In this document: piece by piece, positions 1 to 8,066 of the stretch | Layout of the letters: each line of letters starts with the position of its first letter | How positions within the stretch are numbered: the first letter of the stretch is position 1 | NCBI GenBank assembly: GCA_002238765.1 | Contig: MPMZ01000012.1 | Span: 1 to 55,393 of the forward strand | Length of the DNA stretch: 55,393 nt | Direction: 5' to 3' | Source: Nitrospira sp. bin75 | Lineage (GTDB): Bacteria; Nitrospirota; Nitrospiria; Nitrospirales; UBA8639 | The notes under the pieces: model-generated | What the model was told of the DNA's origin: nothing | Databases searched by the model: none | The model's input: only the letters and a program-made list of their open reading frames with translations | Position numbers and translations under genes: made by a program

Positions 1-62
1 ATGATCTGATGCAGGCAGGCATCATCGTTCGGAAAGCGTTTTTGGAATTGATAGAAAGTCAT
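1..62 (-). CDS. IS1595-family (ISXO2-like) transposase, N-terminal fragment cut by window edge
   Basis: Reading leftwards from the ATG at 60-62, the first 20 residues are MTFYQFQKRFPNDDACLHQI. This resembles the start of IS1595/ISXO2-type transposases, whose N-terminal zinc-ribbon domain begins with a motif like 'F..rFP.e.aC...l'. A strong Shine-Dalgarno sequence, AAAGGAGA, lies about 6 bases upstream of the ATG, so this is a genuine start. The rest of the gene is outside the window, so completeness and catalytic residues cannot be judged. No terminal inverted repeat was recognised between here and the next gene. Confidence 0.6.
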   Translation of the reverse strand, partial: MTFYQFQKRFPNDDACLHQI

Positions 63-261
63 CGTTCTCTCCTTTTTCAGAGAACCTACCAGATTCCAGT
101 AAGTATGTCAAGGGGATAATGGCGAAAATCTATAATGCTATTCTCACACATTCGATCAATTGTCTGGACCGCTCTTAGCGCCTATGTTAAGTAATGTCGT
201 TAAGAATCGTTAAGGAGAGGTCCATTTATCAACAAAACCGAATCGCAAAGGAGTAAAAAAG

Positions 262-546
262 ATGGCTATTGATGACCAAGAAAAATTGAGGTCGGTAAAA
301 AGCGCAGTTGATTTAGCGATCGTGGGGGATAACATAAGCGATATTGCGGCGTTCACGATTGAGAAATATGAATTCAAGAATGACGCGACTCTCTCTTCCG
401 AGGTACGTGAGGAAGGGGATGCCAAAATCAAGGACGTCTTGTGGAAGCGGGTTGAGGAATTGAAAAAGCGGCGCATGCAGATTTTGGCGGAAATGTTCAT
501 GTTGGCGGAATCGACGCTTGAAGAGGTGATCAGTAAAGGGAAGTAA
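262..546 (+). CDS. small hypothetical protein, charged and helical (94 aa)
   Basis: I do not recognise this protein. It starts at an ATG preceded by AAAGGAG at a suitable distance, which supports real translation. The sequence has no signal peptide or membrane segment. It is rich in Lys, Glu and Asp with long predicted helices, and residues 55-90 (KIKDVLWKRVEELKKRRMQI and following) look like an amphipathic or coiled-coil stretch. It stands alone between the transposase fragment and the PKS locus, on the same strand as the PKS but 450 bases away, so an operon link is unlikely. Confidence 0.6.
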   Translation: MAIDDQEKLRSVKSAVDLAIVGDNISDIAAFTIEKYEFKNDATLSSEVREEGDAKIKDVLWKRVEELKKRRMQILAEMFMLAESTLEEVISKGK

Positions 547-996
547 CACCTGTTCCGTCTCCGAATAGACGACCAGACTGGCTAGGTCACCGAAGGAACG
601 GCCTTAGTTGGGAAAGGTCTGCCTGGAGTTAACTGACCACCATCATATTCGTTATTTGCGTGGGTAGACTTGTTCCGCACGCTGAAGAAGACTCGAGACG
701 GGCTGGGACCGAAGAAGCGTTCATGCACTTGATCGTGCCGACGCACCTCTCGGTTGGTGGTTTCACCTGCATGCATAGCTTTTCGCACCAGCAAGAGAGA
801 CGATAAATCACACAACTGTCGTGAGCCTTTAGCCGCTACGCTAGCCCAAGCTACGCTTCTTCGCATTGCCCTGAATGAGTTGTTTTTCTGCCATGTCCAT
901 AATATTATAGGATGCACTATTTCATTTTCTGGATAAACCAGGACCAGTAAGCTGCGCATTGCAGGTTTAGGGTCGCCGAATCTCTTGGAGAGAGAA
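547..996. other. 450-bp intergenic region upstream of the PKS
   Basis: No convincing gene is seen on either strand. Open frames here lack ribosome binding sites and have no recognisable protein character. The first half may be decayed mobile DNA, but no homology could be named. The second half contains a plausible promoter (described separately) and the ribosome binding site GGAGAGAG just before the PKS start. Confidence 0.4.
880..908 (+). promoter_or_regulatory. candidate sigma-70 promoter for the PKS locus
   Basis: TTGTTT at 880-885 and TATTAT at 903-908 are separated by exactly 17 bases. The -10 element matches the consensus at five of six positions and the -35 at three. It would leave a leader of about 80 bases before the PKS start. 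It is the best promoter-like match noticed in this gap, but it has no experimental support. Confidence 0.3.
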
Positions 997-3900
997 ATGA
1001 AGAAGTCGGAAAACCCTGTTGCCATCGTCGGATACAGTTACCGCATGCCGGGCGGCATTCTCACCGACGATGACTTTTGGTGTCTGCTCAGCGAACGCGA
1101 GATCCTCCAGGAGCCGGTTACCGACCGCTACGGCCGAGGCTACCGGCCGATCGGCGGTTTCTCGGGTCCGGGTCGCTTCGCCAGTCCCTACGAGGGACTG
1201 ATCCGAGAGGATGGAGAAAAGTTCTTCGATCGTAGTCTCTTCGGTCTGTCTCACAAGGAAATGACGTTGGCAGACCCGCAGGTCCGGATGTTGTTGACCT
1301 GCTCCTGGGAAACCTTTGAGCGGGTCGGCTGGGATTTGCAGACATTGCGCAACAGTCCGACGGGTGTCTTCATCGGTGCGCAGGTGCCGGCAGTGGCCAG
1401 TTGGCGGCCGATGCATGGCGCCTCCGAGTTTGACGTGACCAGCATCAGTCTGGCCATGCTGTCCAACCGGATCTCCTACCACTTCAATCTGATGGGACCG
1501 TCAACGACCTATTGCACCGCGTGTTCCGCCGGGCTGACCGCGCTGCACTGGGCGATGACCGCACTCCGGTGCGGCGATTGTGAACAAGCTCTCGTCGGGT
1601 CCGTTAATTACCTGGGCACCGCCAAACTGAGTGCGTCCTTCAATGCGCTGGGTGTCATCAGTCCGGACGGCCGGTGCCATTCATTCGACGCGGAAGCCAA
1701 CGGATATATGCGCGCGGAAGGAGCGTTCGTCTTTGCGATCAAGTCCCTGGCGGCGGCCGAACGAGACGGGGATCCCATCTATGCTGTGATAGAAGCCACC
1801 GCTGTCAATGCAGCCGGCGCAGCCGACGGGACCGAGGGTTTGGCTCAGGGGCGTTACATCACCGCGCCCACCCGCCATTCACAGGTTGAGTTGATGCGCA
1901 TAGCCTGTGCCCGTGCGGGCTGTGCGCCACAGGATTTCGACTATATCGAAGCCCATGCGACCGGTACCGTGGTGGGTGATCGCATCGAGGGGAACGCCAT
2001 CACGGAGGCGTTCGGCGGTGTCGACCGCCAGGTACCGCTACGGGTTTCCAGCGTCAAGAGCAACGTGGGGCATATGGAAGCCGCCGCGTTCCATTGCGCC
2101 CTCCTCAAGGTCATCCTGATGATGCAGCGCCGCACGTTCGCGCCGATCTCAAAGAATTTCCTGGTACCGAATCCTGAGATCGACTTCGACGGGTGCCCCA
2201 TGCAAGTGCAGACGGCCTGCGAACCCTTTCCGGAACGTCCGGTCCTGGTCGGCATCAATTCGTTCGGCTTTGGCGGGGCCAACGGGCACTGCGTGGTGCG
2301 GGAGTACCGCCCAGCGCAGCCGCGGATCTGGTCGGTGGCGCTGGCTCCGGAGGCAGGCTTCATGATCCCCCTGTCGGCGCGGACGTCCGGGACGTTGGTG
2401 CAGAGCGCACGGCAGTTGCGTGAGGCACTCGACAAACAACCGATGGATCTCTATACGCTGGCCGGAAATCTCAGCCGCCGCCGTACCCATTTCACCACGA
2501 GGACGGCCTTTGCGGTGCGCAACCAAAAAGAACTGATCGAAGCACTGGACGCCTTTGAGAAAGATCCCGCGCCGGTCGCTACAATAGGCGAAGGGAAGCC
2601 ACGGCTTGTGATGGTGTTCTCCGGACAGGGCACGCAGTGGGCCGGTTGCGGTCGCGGCCTCTACGATGCCGACCCCGTGTTCCGCCGCGTGATCGATGCC
2701 ATCGAGGAGCACTGGCGGGAGCACTCGGAAGTCTCGTTGCGCGAGGCCTGTTTCTCGGCCACGCAGGAGGAACTCAACGAGTGCGAGTTGGCCCAGCCTG
2801 TCACGTTCATGCTCCAGTGCGCCCTGGTGGAACTGTTCAAAACGTGGGGAGTCTATCCTGACTGCGTGGTCGGCCACAGTTCCGGCGAAGCCGCCGCGGC
2901 TTTCGCCTGCGGGGCGCTGTCGCTGGCGGAGGCCACGCGCCTGATCTTCCATCGCGCCACGTTGCAACAGCGCGTGGCCGGTTCCGGTCGCATGCTGGCG
3001 ATCGGTCTTGATCGTCCGGGCGTGGAGCAATTGTTCGAGACGCTGGGAATACCCTTTCGAGCCGGCGAAGACCGGCCAGCCCAAGTTGAGATTGCCTGCG
3101 AGAACGCCCCGGCCAGCACCGTCATCTGCGGGAAAGAGGCTGCCTTGCGGCCCGTCATGGAGGAATTGGATCGGCGGAACCTACAGAACCGGCTGCTGCA
3201 GGGTAACATCGCCTTTCACTCCAGCGCCATGGACCCGCTCAAGGATGACGCACATGCGGACCTGTCCTTCCTGAACGCTTGCGCCTTCGACGCCGAAGTG
3301 CCGTTGGTGTCTTCGGTGACGGGACAGCAGATGCAGCGACTGGACAGCGCCTACTGGTGGGCGAATATCCGCCAGACCGTTCTGTTCGCCGCGGCGGTGG
3401 AAACCGTCAAGCGGGATTACCGGCCCGACGTCTTCCTGGAACTCGCGCCGCACAGCGCCCTGCAATCCACCCTCGCGCAGTGCTTGGAAGACAGCGTTCC
3501 GGCGCCAGCCTGCATCCCGACGCTGATAAAAGACACTGATGTCTGTCTCAGTTTCAAGCGGGCCTTGGGTGCCTTGTTCAGGGCCGGCGTGAATCTGGAT
3601 TTTGCCGCGCAGTATCCGCGGCCGGAGCCCATTGCCCATTTGTTGCCCGGTCATCCGAAAGAAGAGCAGGTCACGCTGGATATCCTGTGCGACAACGAGA
3701 TGTTCGTCAGGCAAGGCGAGTATTCGCACGGTCCGCTGGTCGGGCATAAGGTGCCGAGTGATCACCTGCTTTTCGAGGCCCGGCTTTCCGAGAAGGACTT
3801 TCCCTGGTTGGCGGACCACCGGGTGCATCACGCGCCGATCATGCCCGGGGCCGGATACATCGAACTGATCCTGGAGGCCCTTGGAGGCGTTCCCGTTCAT

Positions 3901-4380
3901 TTTGACGTGCTGGAGTTTCTCCAGCCTTGTCCCATTCCCAAGACGCCGGTCCGCTTGCAGACGGCCTTGCACCCGGTGGCGAATGCACCGGACGAATTCA
4001 CCTTCACTATTTCTTCCCGGTCGTACGATGTCGAGGCGCAGAGCGAGTTGCATGGCCGCGGCAAGGTGCGGCGGCTGAGCGGCGACGAGCCGGTGGATGT
4101 GCCGGCCCGGCTGAGCGACATAGACACCGGCGGTTTCGGACGCTCGTTTCTGGCTGACGACAAGGATTTTTACGAACGCCTTGAAGCCATCCTGAGCGAG
4201 ACCTTCCAGTACGGTCCCTTCTTCAGAACCATCAGGCGCGTCCGCCTGGATTCCGAACGGGCCTTCTTGGTGGACGTCGAAATGGATGAGGGGTTGTGGG
4301 CGACGGGGCAAGAGGAAGGCTATGTCTCCTGTCCCCCCTGTTCGACGGAGGCTTGCAGGTCTTTCTGTATCATCTGCTGA
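997..4380 (+). CDS. Type I polyketide synthase, N-terminal part (KS-AT-DH, broken within DH)
   Basis: The ATG at 997 is chosen because GGAGAGAG sits just before it; an in-frame TTG at 985 is the alternative. Residues about 5-430 are a ketosynthase with an intact triad: Cys176 in CTACSAG, His320 in EAHATGT and His359 in NVGH. Residues about 530-830 are an acyltransferase with Ser628 in GHSSGE. Its IAFH motif resembles malonyl-specific AT domains (HAFH) rather than methylmalonyl ones (YASH). From about residue 890 a dehydratase begins, with the catalytic His in LADHRVHHAPIMPGAGY. The frame then runs into unrelated residues and stops at 4378-4380. The expected DH continuation lies in another frame starting near 4329, so this and the next entry are one synthase of about 2,350 residues. 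This is a cytoplasmic, probably iterative, highly reducing PKS. Confidence 0.9.
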   Translation: MKKSENPVAIVGYSYRMPGGILTDDDFWCLLSEREILQEPVTDRYGRGYRPIGGFSGPGRFASPYEGLIREDGEKFFDRSLFGLSHKEMTLADPQVRMLLTCSWETFERVGWDLQTLRNSPTGVFIGAQVPAVASWRPMHGASEFDVTSISLAMLSNRISYHFNLMGPSTTYCTACSAGLTALHWAMTALRCGDCEQALVGSVNYLGTAKLSASFNALGVISPDGRCHSFDAEANGYMRAEGAFVFAIKSLAAAERDGDPIYAVIEATAVNAAGAADGTEGLAQGRYITAPTRHSQVELMRIACARAGCAPQDFDYIEAHATGTVVGDRIEGNAITEAFGGVDRQVPLRVSSVKSNVGHMEAAAFHCALLKVILMMQRRTFAPISKNFLVPNPEIDFDGCPMQVQTACEPFPERPVLVGINSFGFGGANGHCVVREYRPAQPRIWSVALAPEAGFMIPLSARTSGTLVQSARQLREALDKQPMDLYTLAGNLSRRRTHFTTRTAFAVRNQKELIEALDAFEKDPAPVATIGEGKPRLVMVFSGQGTQWAGCGRGLYDADPVFRRVIDAIEEHWREHSEVSLREACFSATQEELNECELAQPVTFMLQCALVELFKTWGVYPDCVVGHSSGEAAAAFACGALSLAEATRLIFHRATLQQRVAGSGRMLAIGLDRPGVEQLFETLGIPFRAGEDRPAQVEIACENAPASTVICGKEAALRPVMEELDRRNLQNRLLQGNIAFHSSAMDPLKDDAHADLSFLNACAFDAEVPLVSSVTGQQMQRLDSAYWWANIRQTVLFAAAVETVKRDYRPDVFLELAPHSALQSTLAQCLEDSVPAPACIPTLIKDTDVCLSFKRALGALFRAGVNLDFAAQYPRPEPIAHLLPGHPKEEQVTLDILCDNEMFVRQGEYSHGPLVGHKVPSDHLLFEARLSEKDFPWLADHRVHHAPIMPGAGYIELILEALGGVPVHFDVLEFLQPCPIPKTPVRLQTALHPVANAPDEFTFTISSRSYDVEAQSELHGRGKVRRLSGDEPVDVPARLSDIDTGGFGRSFLADDKDFYERLEAILSETFQYGPFFRTIRRVRLDSERAFLVDVEMDEGLWATGQEEGYVSCPPCSTEACRSFCIIC

Positions 4381-7300
4381 CCGCTGCCGATCTCTTCGCG
4401 ATCCCGCAGCGGGCCGAAGGCATCACGTTCGTTCGCCCGCCGACCGGCCCGAGGATCACGTGTCACGTGACCAAACCCCGTGAAGATTGGATGAATGCCA
4501 ACGAAAGGGGGCAGTTCTCCGTTCGTCGCGGCGAGAGATCAGGCGGGAGCATCAGTTTCTACGACAGCGCCACCGGTGAACTTATCGCCCACATTCGAGA
4601 ATATACGTATTTCACGTCCAATCCGAAATGGAACGACTTGCTGAACAGCAAGCACAGGGTGTCCTGGCAACCGAAATTCATCCCCACCGGCCAATCGCTT
4701 GTTGACAGATTGCCCGATGGGGAGATCGACCCCGTCGCGTTGGTTGCCGCCCTTGAGCAGCCGCAAGAGGGTGAACGCTATGCCTGCCACGTCATCGAGT
4801 TCGCGGGTAGTCGCGAGCCCGACCGGACCGTCCTCAAACAGTGCATCGACTATCTCTCGAATGGTGACGCACAGACCGAGTTCTGGCTCGTCAGCGACAA
4901 TGAAGAGAGCAGCCGGGCCCACTACGACGCCTTCCATCAACGCGAAGCCGCGTTGCGTTTCGAAAGCCTCGATCCGTCCGTTCAGCCTGAACTGGACGCG
5001 GGCCTGCTGCGTCCGGGGGCTGTGGAGATCATCGTTCTGCATGGGGATGACGAGGCACTTGGCGCGGAGAAATGGGCATTGATCCGTCGTTTGGCAGTCG
5101 CAGGCGGCCTGGCGTTAGTCTCTCACGAGGAGGGTGCCGTCATAGACCCCGGCGCCGGCTGGACCACGGTACGCGCCGGCAGATGCACGACCCTGCTGCA
5201 GGCTCCGCAGTCCTACGGCGATGTACCTGACATGAAAGAACTTCCTGGCCCCCGATGGGTGCTGGGCGAGGCGGGCAGTTGGGCTGAGGACTGGGTGCCC
5301 CTGCTGAATGCACCCGATGTGCATCCGATTTCTGCTAAAATCCTTGCCGCCGAGTTTCTCTCGCTCGAAACGTGGCCGCAGGCGGCCGACGTGCAGGCAA
5401 TTGATTTTTTCTGCGGCACCGATCCCGAGGATTCGACGGGCGAGAAAGTGGCGTCGCGTTGTATCGCCTTTGTCCAGTCTCTGGTTTCCTACAGGATCGA
5501 GCATGCGAGTTCTCCCTGCCGTTTGACCGTGGTGACGCGCGGAGCCGCCTTCGAGGTGGACGACCCGCGCGGGAGTGCACTGTGGGGAGCGGTTCGAAGT
5601 ATGGCCATGGAAATCGGTGAACAAGCCAGGATCGATTTCCGCTTGGTGGATTTGGGTGATGCTGACGATCTGGAGACCTTGGCTTGGCTTACCCTGTGCG
5701 ACTTGCGCGAACGCGAATTGGCGGTGCGACGGAACCGCTTATGGGTCCCGAGGATGGTCAGCATCCGTGAGCGATATTCGCGGGTGTCCCCCGGTGAGGC
5801 GGCCGAGTACCGGCTCTGCCTGGACAATCCGGGACAAATTAACGGTCTCGAGATGAAAGCGCACGAGCCTCCTGCGTTGAGGCCAAGCGACGTGGAGATC
5901 GAGGTGGCCGCGGCGGCGCTCAACTTCCGTGACGTCATGGTCACTCTGGGGTTGTTGCCGGCGTTGGCTTACGAACGCTCGGCGCTCGGCCGTGAAGTCG
6001 GCATGGAGGGCAGCGGGATCGTCCGTCGCGTCGGATCAGACGTGAAGCATTGCCGCGTCGGCGATGAGGTGGCCTTCATCAAGGGCGGGTGCATCGCGAA
6101 TCGCGTCGTGGTCAACCAATACTTTGTTTTTGCCAAACCCGGCGGCCTGAGCATGGAGGAGGCCGCGTCGTCCTTGTCGGTCTACGTCACCGCGTACTAT
6201 GCCCTGATTCATCTGGCCCGCCTCCGGAAAGGCCAGCGCGTGCTCATCCACTCTGGCATGGGCGGTGTCGGGCAGGCGGCCATTGCCCTGGCCAAACACG
6301 CGGAGGCGGAGATCTACGCGACGGCGGGCAGCGAGAGCAAGCACGACCAATTGCGGACGTTGGGCGCCCGGGCGGCTTTTGATTCGCACAGTTTCGACTG
6401 GTACGACGAATTGATGGCGGCGACCGGTGGTGAGGGGGTCGACGTCGTGTTGAATTCCCTGGCCGGCCGCCACGTCGAATTGTGTCTGCAGGCCTTGCGT
6501 CCGGCCGGCTGGCACTGTGAGATCGGCAAGGTGGATATCTATGCGGACAACGAACTCAACCTGCGTGTTTTCCGGAAGAACCTGCGCTTCGCGGCCATCG
6601 ACGTGGACCGCCTGATGATCGACGACCCCTTTCTTTCACGTGAACTCTCTCAGGCCTGTCTGGACCTGCTCGACCAGGGCGCCTTGACGCCGTTGCCGGT
6701 CACCGTCTTTCCATACGGGGATTACGCCAAGGCCCTGCGCTTGATGACGACCGGCCAGCATCAGGGGAAACTGGTCCTGAAAGCACCGCCGTCTTCCGTT
6801 GATCCCGAATTCCCGATTGTCGACGTGCGGCCCCTGTTCGATCCCGATGCCACCTATCTCGTGACCGGTGGCCTGGGCGGATTCGGCCTTCGATTGTTGC
6901 CGTATCTGGTGGCCTCGGGCGTGCGCCATCTGACCTTGATGGACCGTGATCCTCAACGCCGCCGGGACGCCGAGTGGATCCGCCAGTCCAGCGCCCTTGT
7001 CTACATGGACGAAAACGTCGAATTCGACATCGTATCGGGCGACGTGGCAATGGAAGAGGACGTCCGGCGCTGTATCGCCCAATTGCAGAGACCGCTCAAG
7101 GGGGTGTTCCACCTTGCCGGCACGCTCGACGATCGTCTGCTGGCCGACATCTCAAACGAATCTCTGGCCAAGGTTTTCGCACCCAAGGCTTCCGGCGCCC
7201 TCCATCTGCACCGGGCCACCGCCGGCTGCGCCCTCGATCATTTCGTGTTGTTTTCCTCGACGGCCTCGATGTTAGGCAATCCCGGGCAGATCAACTACAG

Positions 7301-8039
7301 TGCGGCGAATGCTTTCCTGGACGGCCTGGTGAACAGTCGCCGCCGGCAGGGCCTGCCGGGTTTGTCTTACAATATGACCGCCGTGGCCGACGCCGGCATG
7401 GCAGCGCGCAGTCTCCCGGTATTGCGCATGATGAGGGCCGCAGGCCTGCCGCCGGTCAGCAGCGATTTCGCCATTGCCAACCTTGATTACGCCATGCGCT
7501 CGATGTCCGAGCGGGATCACCTGATCACCGTCCTGTTCGAACGCCCAACGTGGACGGTTGACTTCCCGGATTACATGCGCATCGGACGTGTGATGCACAA
7601 TCAGGATGCTTTCAATGTCGGTGCGGCGGGCGAACTGACGCTCGACAGCGTGGTGGCGCAGATTGCCGCCAAGGTCGCCGAACTGTGCGGTCATGATGAG
7701 GGCGGCGTGGAGGAACCATTGTCCAGTTTCGGGTTCACGTCGATCTCGGTCGCCGAGTTGGGGACGTTCGTCCAGACGCAGTTCAACTACCGCGTGAGCG
7801 CGCTCGAACTGATGACCACGGCCTCCGCCCTGTCGTTGGCGCAAGGGATTATTCATGGAAAGAAGGATGTTGAAGAGGAGCAGGCTGAGACGGATACGGC
7901 TGGTCCCGAAGACGCGCTCCTTGAGGAGCAGCGGCACGTCCGCCGCACGCTTTCGGCTTTTGCCAGCCCGCTGGAAGATCACTTTCCCCAAGGGAACGGC
8001 GTTCAACCAAGCCCCGTGGAGGAACGCGCTATCCGCTGA
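4296..8039 (+). CDS. Type I polyketide synthase, C-terminal part (DH remainder, ER, KR, ACP)
   Basis: The open frame begins at a GTG at 4296, but it looks like the continuation of the preceding gene rather than an independent protein. PKS-like sequence starts at about 4329 with LSPLFDGGLQVF, which supplies the missing DH Asp (DxxxQ motif). Residues about 60-480 resemble the non-catalytic KR-like structural region of reducing synthases. An enoyl reductase follows (about 505-815, nucleotide-binding HSGMGGVGQ near 650). Next is a ketoreductase (about 850-1090, VTGGLGGFG, Tyr1001 in INYSAAN). The acyl carrier domain has its phosphopantetheine Ser at 1149 in FGFTSIS. There is no thioesterase, so release must be done in trans; the reductase-sulfotransferase two genes downstream is a candidate. 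The domain order matches fungal highly reducing PKSs and animal FAS. Confidence 0.88.
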   Translation: MGDGARGRLCLLSPLFDGGLQVFLYHLLTAADLFAIPQRAEGITFVRPPTGPRITCHVTKPREDWMNANERGQFSVRRGERSGGSISFYDSATGELIAHIREYTYFTSNPKWNDLLNSKHRVSWQPKFIPTGQSLVDRLPDGEIDPVALVAALEQPQEGERYACHVIEFAGSREPDRTVLKQCIDYLSNGDAQTEFWLVSDNEESSRAHYDAFHQREAALRFESLDPSVQPELDAGLLRPGAVEIIVLHGDDEALGAEKWALIRRLAVAGGLALVSHEEGAVIDPGAGWTTVRAGRCTTLLQAPQSYGDVPDMKELPGPRWVLGEAGSWAEDWVPLLNAPDVHPISAKILAAEFLSLETWPQAADVQAIDFFCGTDPEDSTGEKVASRCIAFVQSLVSYRIEHASSPCRLTVVTRGAAFEVDDPRGSALWGAVRSMAMEIGEQARIDFRLVDLGDADDLETLAWLTLCDLRERELAVRRNRLWVPRMVSIRERYSRVSPGEAAEYRLCLDNPGQINGLEMKAHEPPALRPSDVEIEVAAAALNFRDVMVTLGLLPALAYERSALGREVGMEGSGIVRRVGSDVKHCRVGDEVAFIKGGCIANRVVVNQYFVFAKPGGLSMEEAASSLSVYVTAYYALIHLARLRKGQRVLIHSGMGGVGQAAIALAKHAEAEIYATAGSESKHDQLRTLGARAAFDSHSFDWYDELMAATGGEGVDVVLNSLAGRHVELCLQALRPAGWHCEIGKVDIYADNELNLRVFRKNLRFAAIDVDRLMIDDPFLSRELSQACLDLLDQGALTPLPVTVFPYGDYAKALRLMTTGQHQGKLVLKAPPSSVDPEFPIVDVRPLFDPDATYLVTGGLGGFGLRLLPYLVASGVRHLTLMDRDPQRRRDAEWIRQSSALVYMDENVEFDIVSGDVAMEEDVRRCIAQLQRPLKGVFHLAGTLDDRLLADISNESLAKVFAPKASGALHLHRATAGCALDHFVLFSSTASMLGNPGQINYSAANAFLDGLVNSRRRQGLPGLSYNMTAVADAGMAARSLPVLRMMRAAGLPPVSSDFAIANLDYAMRSMSERDHLITVLFERPTWTVDFPDYMRIGRVMHNQDAFNVGAAGELTLDSVVAQIAAKVAELCGHDEGGVEEPLSSFGFTSISVAELGTFVQTQFNYRVSALELMTTASALSLAQGIIHGKKDVEEEQAETDTAGPEDALLEEQRHVRRTLSAFASPLEDHFPQGNGVQPSPVEERAIR
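4327..4338 (+). other. frameshift site inside the PKS dehydratase
   Basis: The KS-AT-DH frame and the DH-ER-KR-ACP frame meet here. Removing the two bases TC at 4327-4328, which look like a duplication within GTCTCCTG, joins them to read GYVLSPLFDGGLQ, the expected dehydratase motif. Adding one C to the C6 run at 4333-4338 also restores the frame, giving YVSCPPLFDGG. A -1 ribosomal slip on the C run would have the same effect. The sequence cannot tell mutation, assembly error and programmed slippage apart. Confidence 0.75.
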
Positions 8040-8066
8040 CTCAGCGGGCCGGAGGAGGCCGTTGCC

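Noticed and set aside
582-1025. A 147-codon open frame on the minus strand upstream of the PKS
   Set aside because: It has no ribosome binding site, its composition is unlike a protein, and it overlaps the PKS start and promoter.
2149-3084. Long minus-strand open frames opposite the PKS, RND and topoisomerase genes
   Set aside because: They mirror the codon structure of strong plus-strand genes in GC-rich DNA and show no protein family features.
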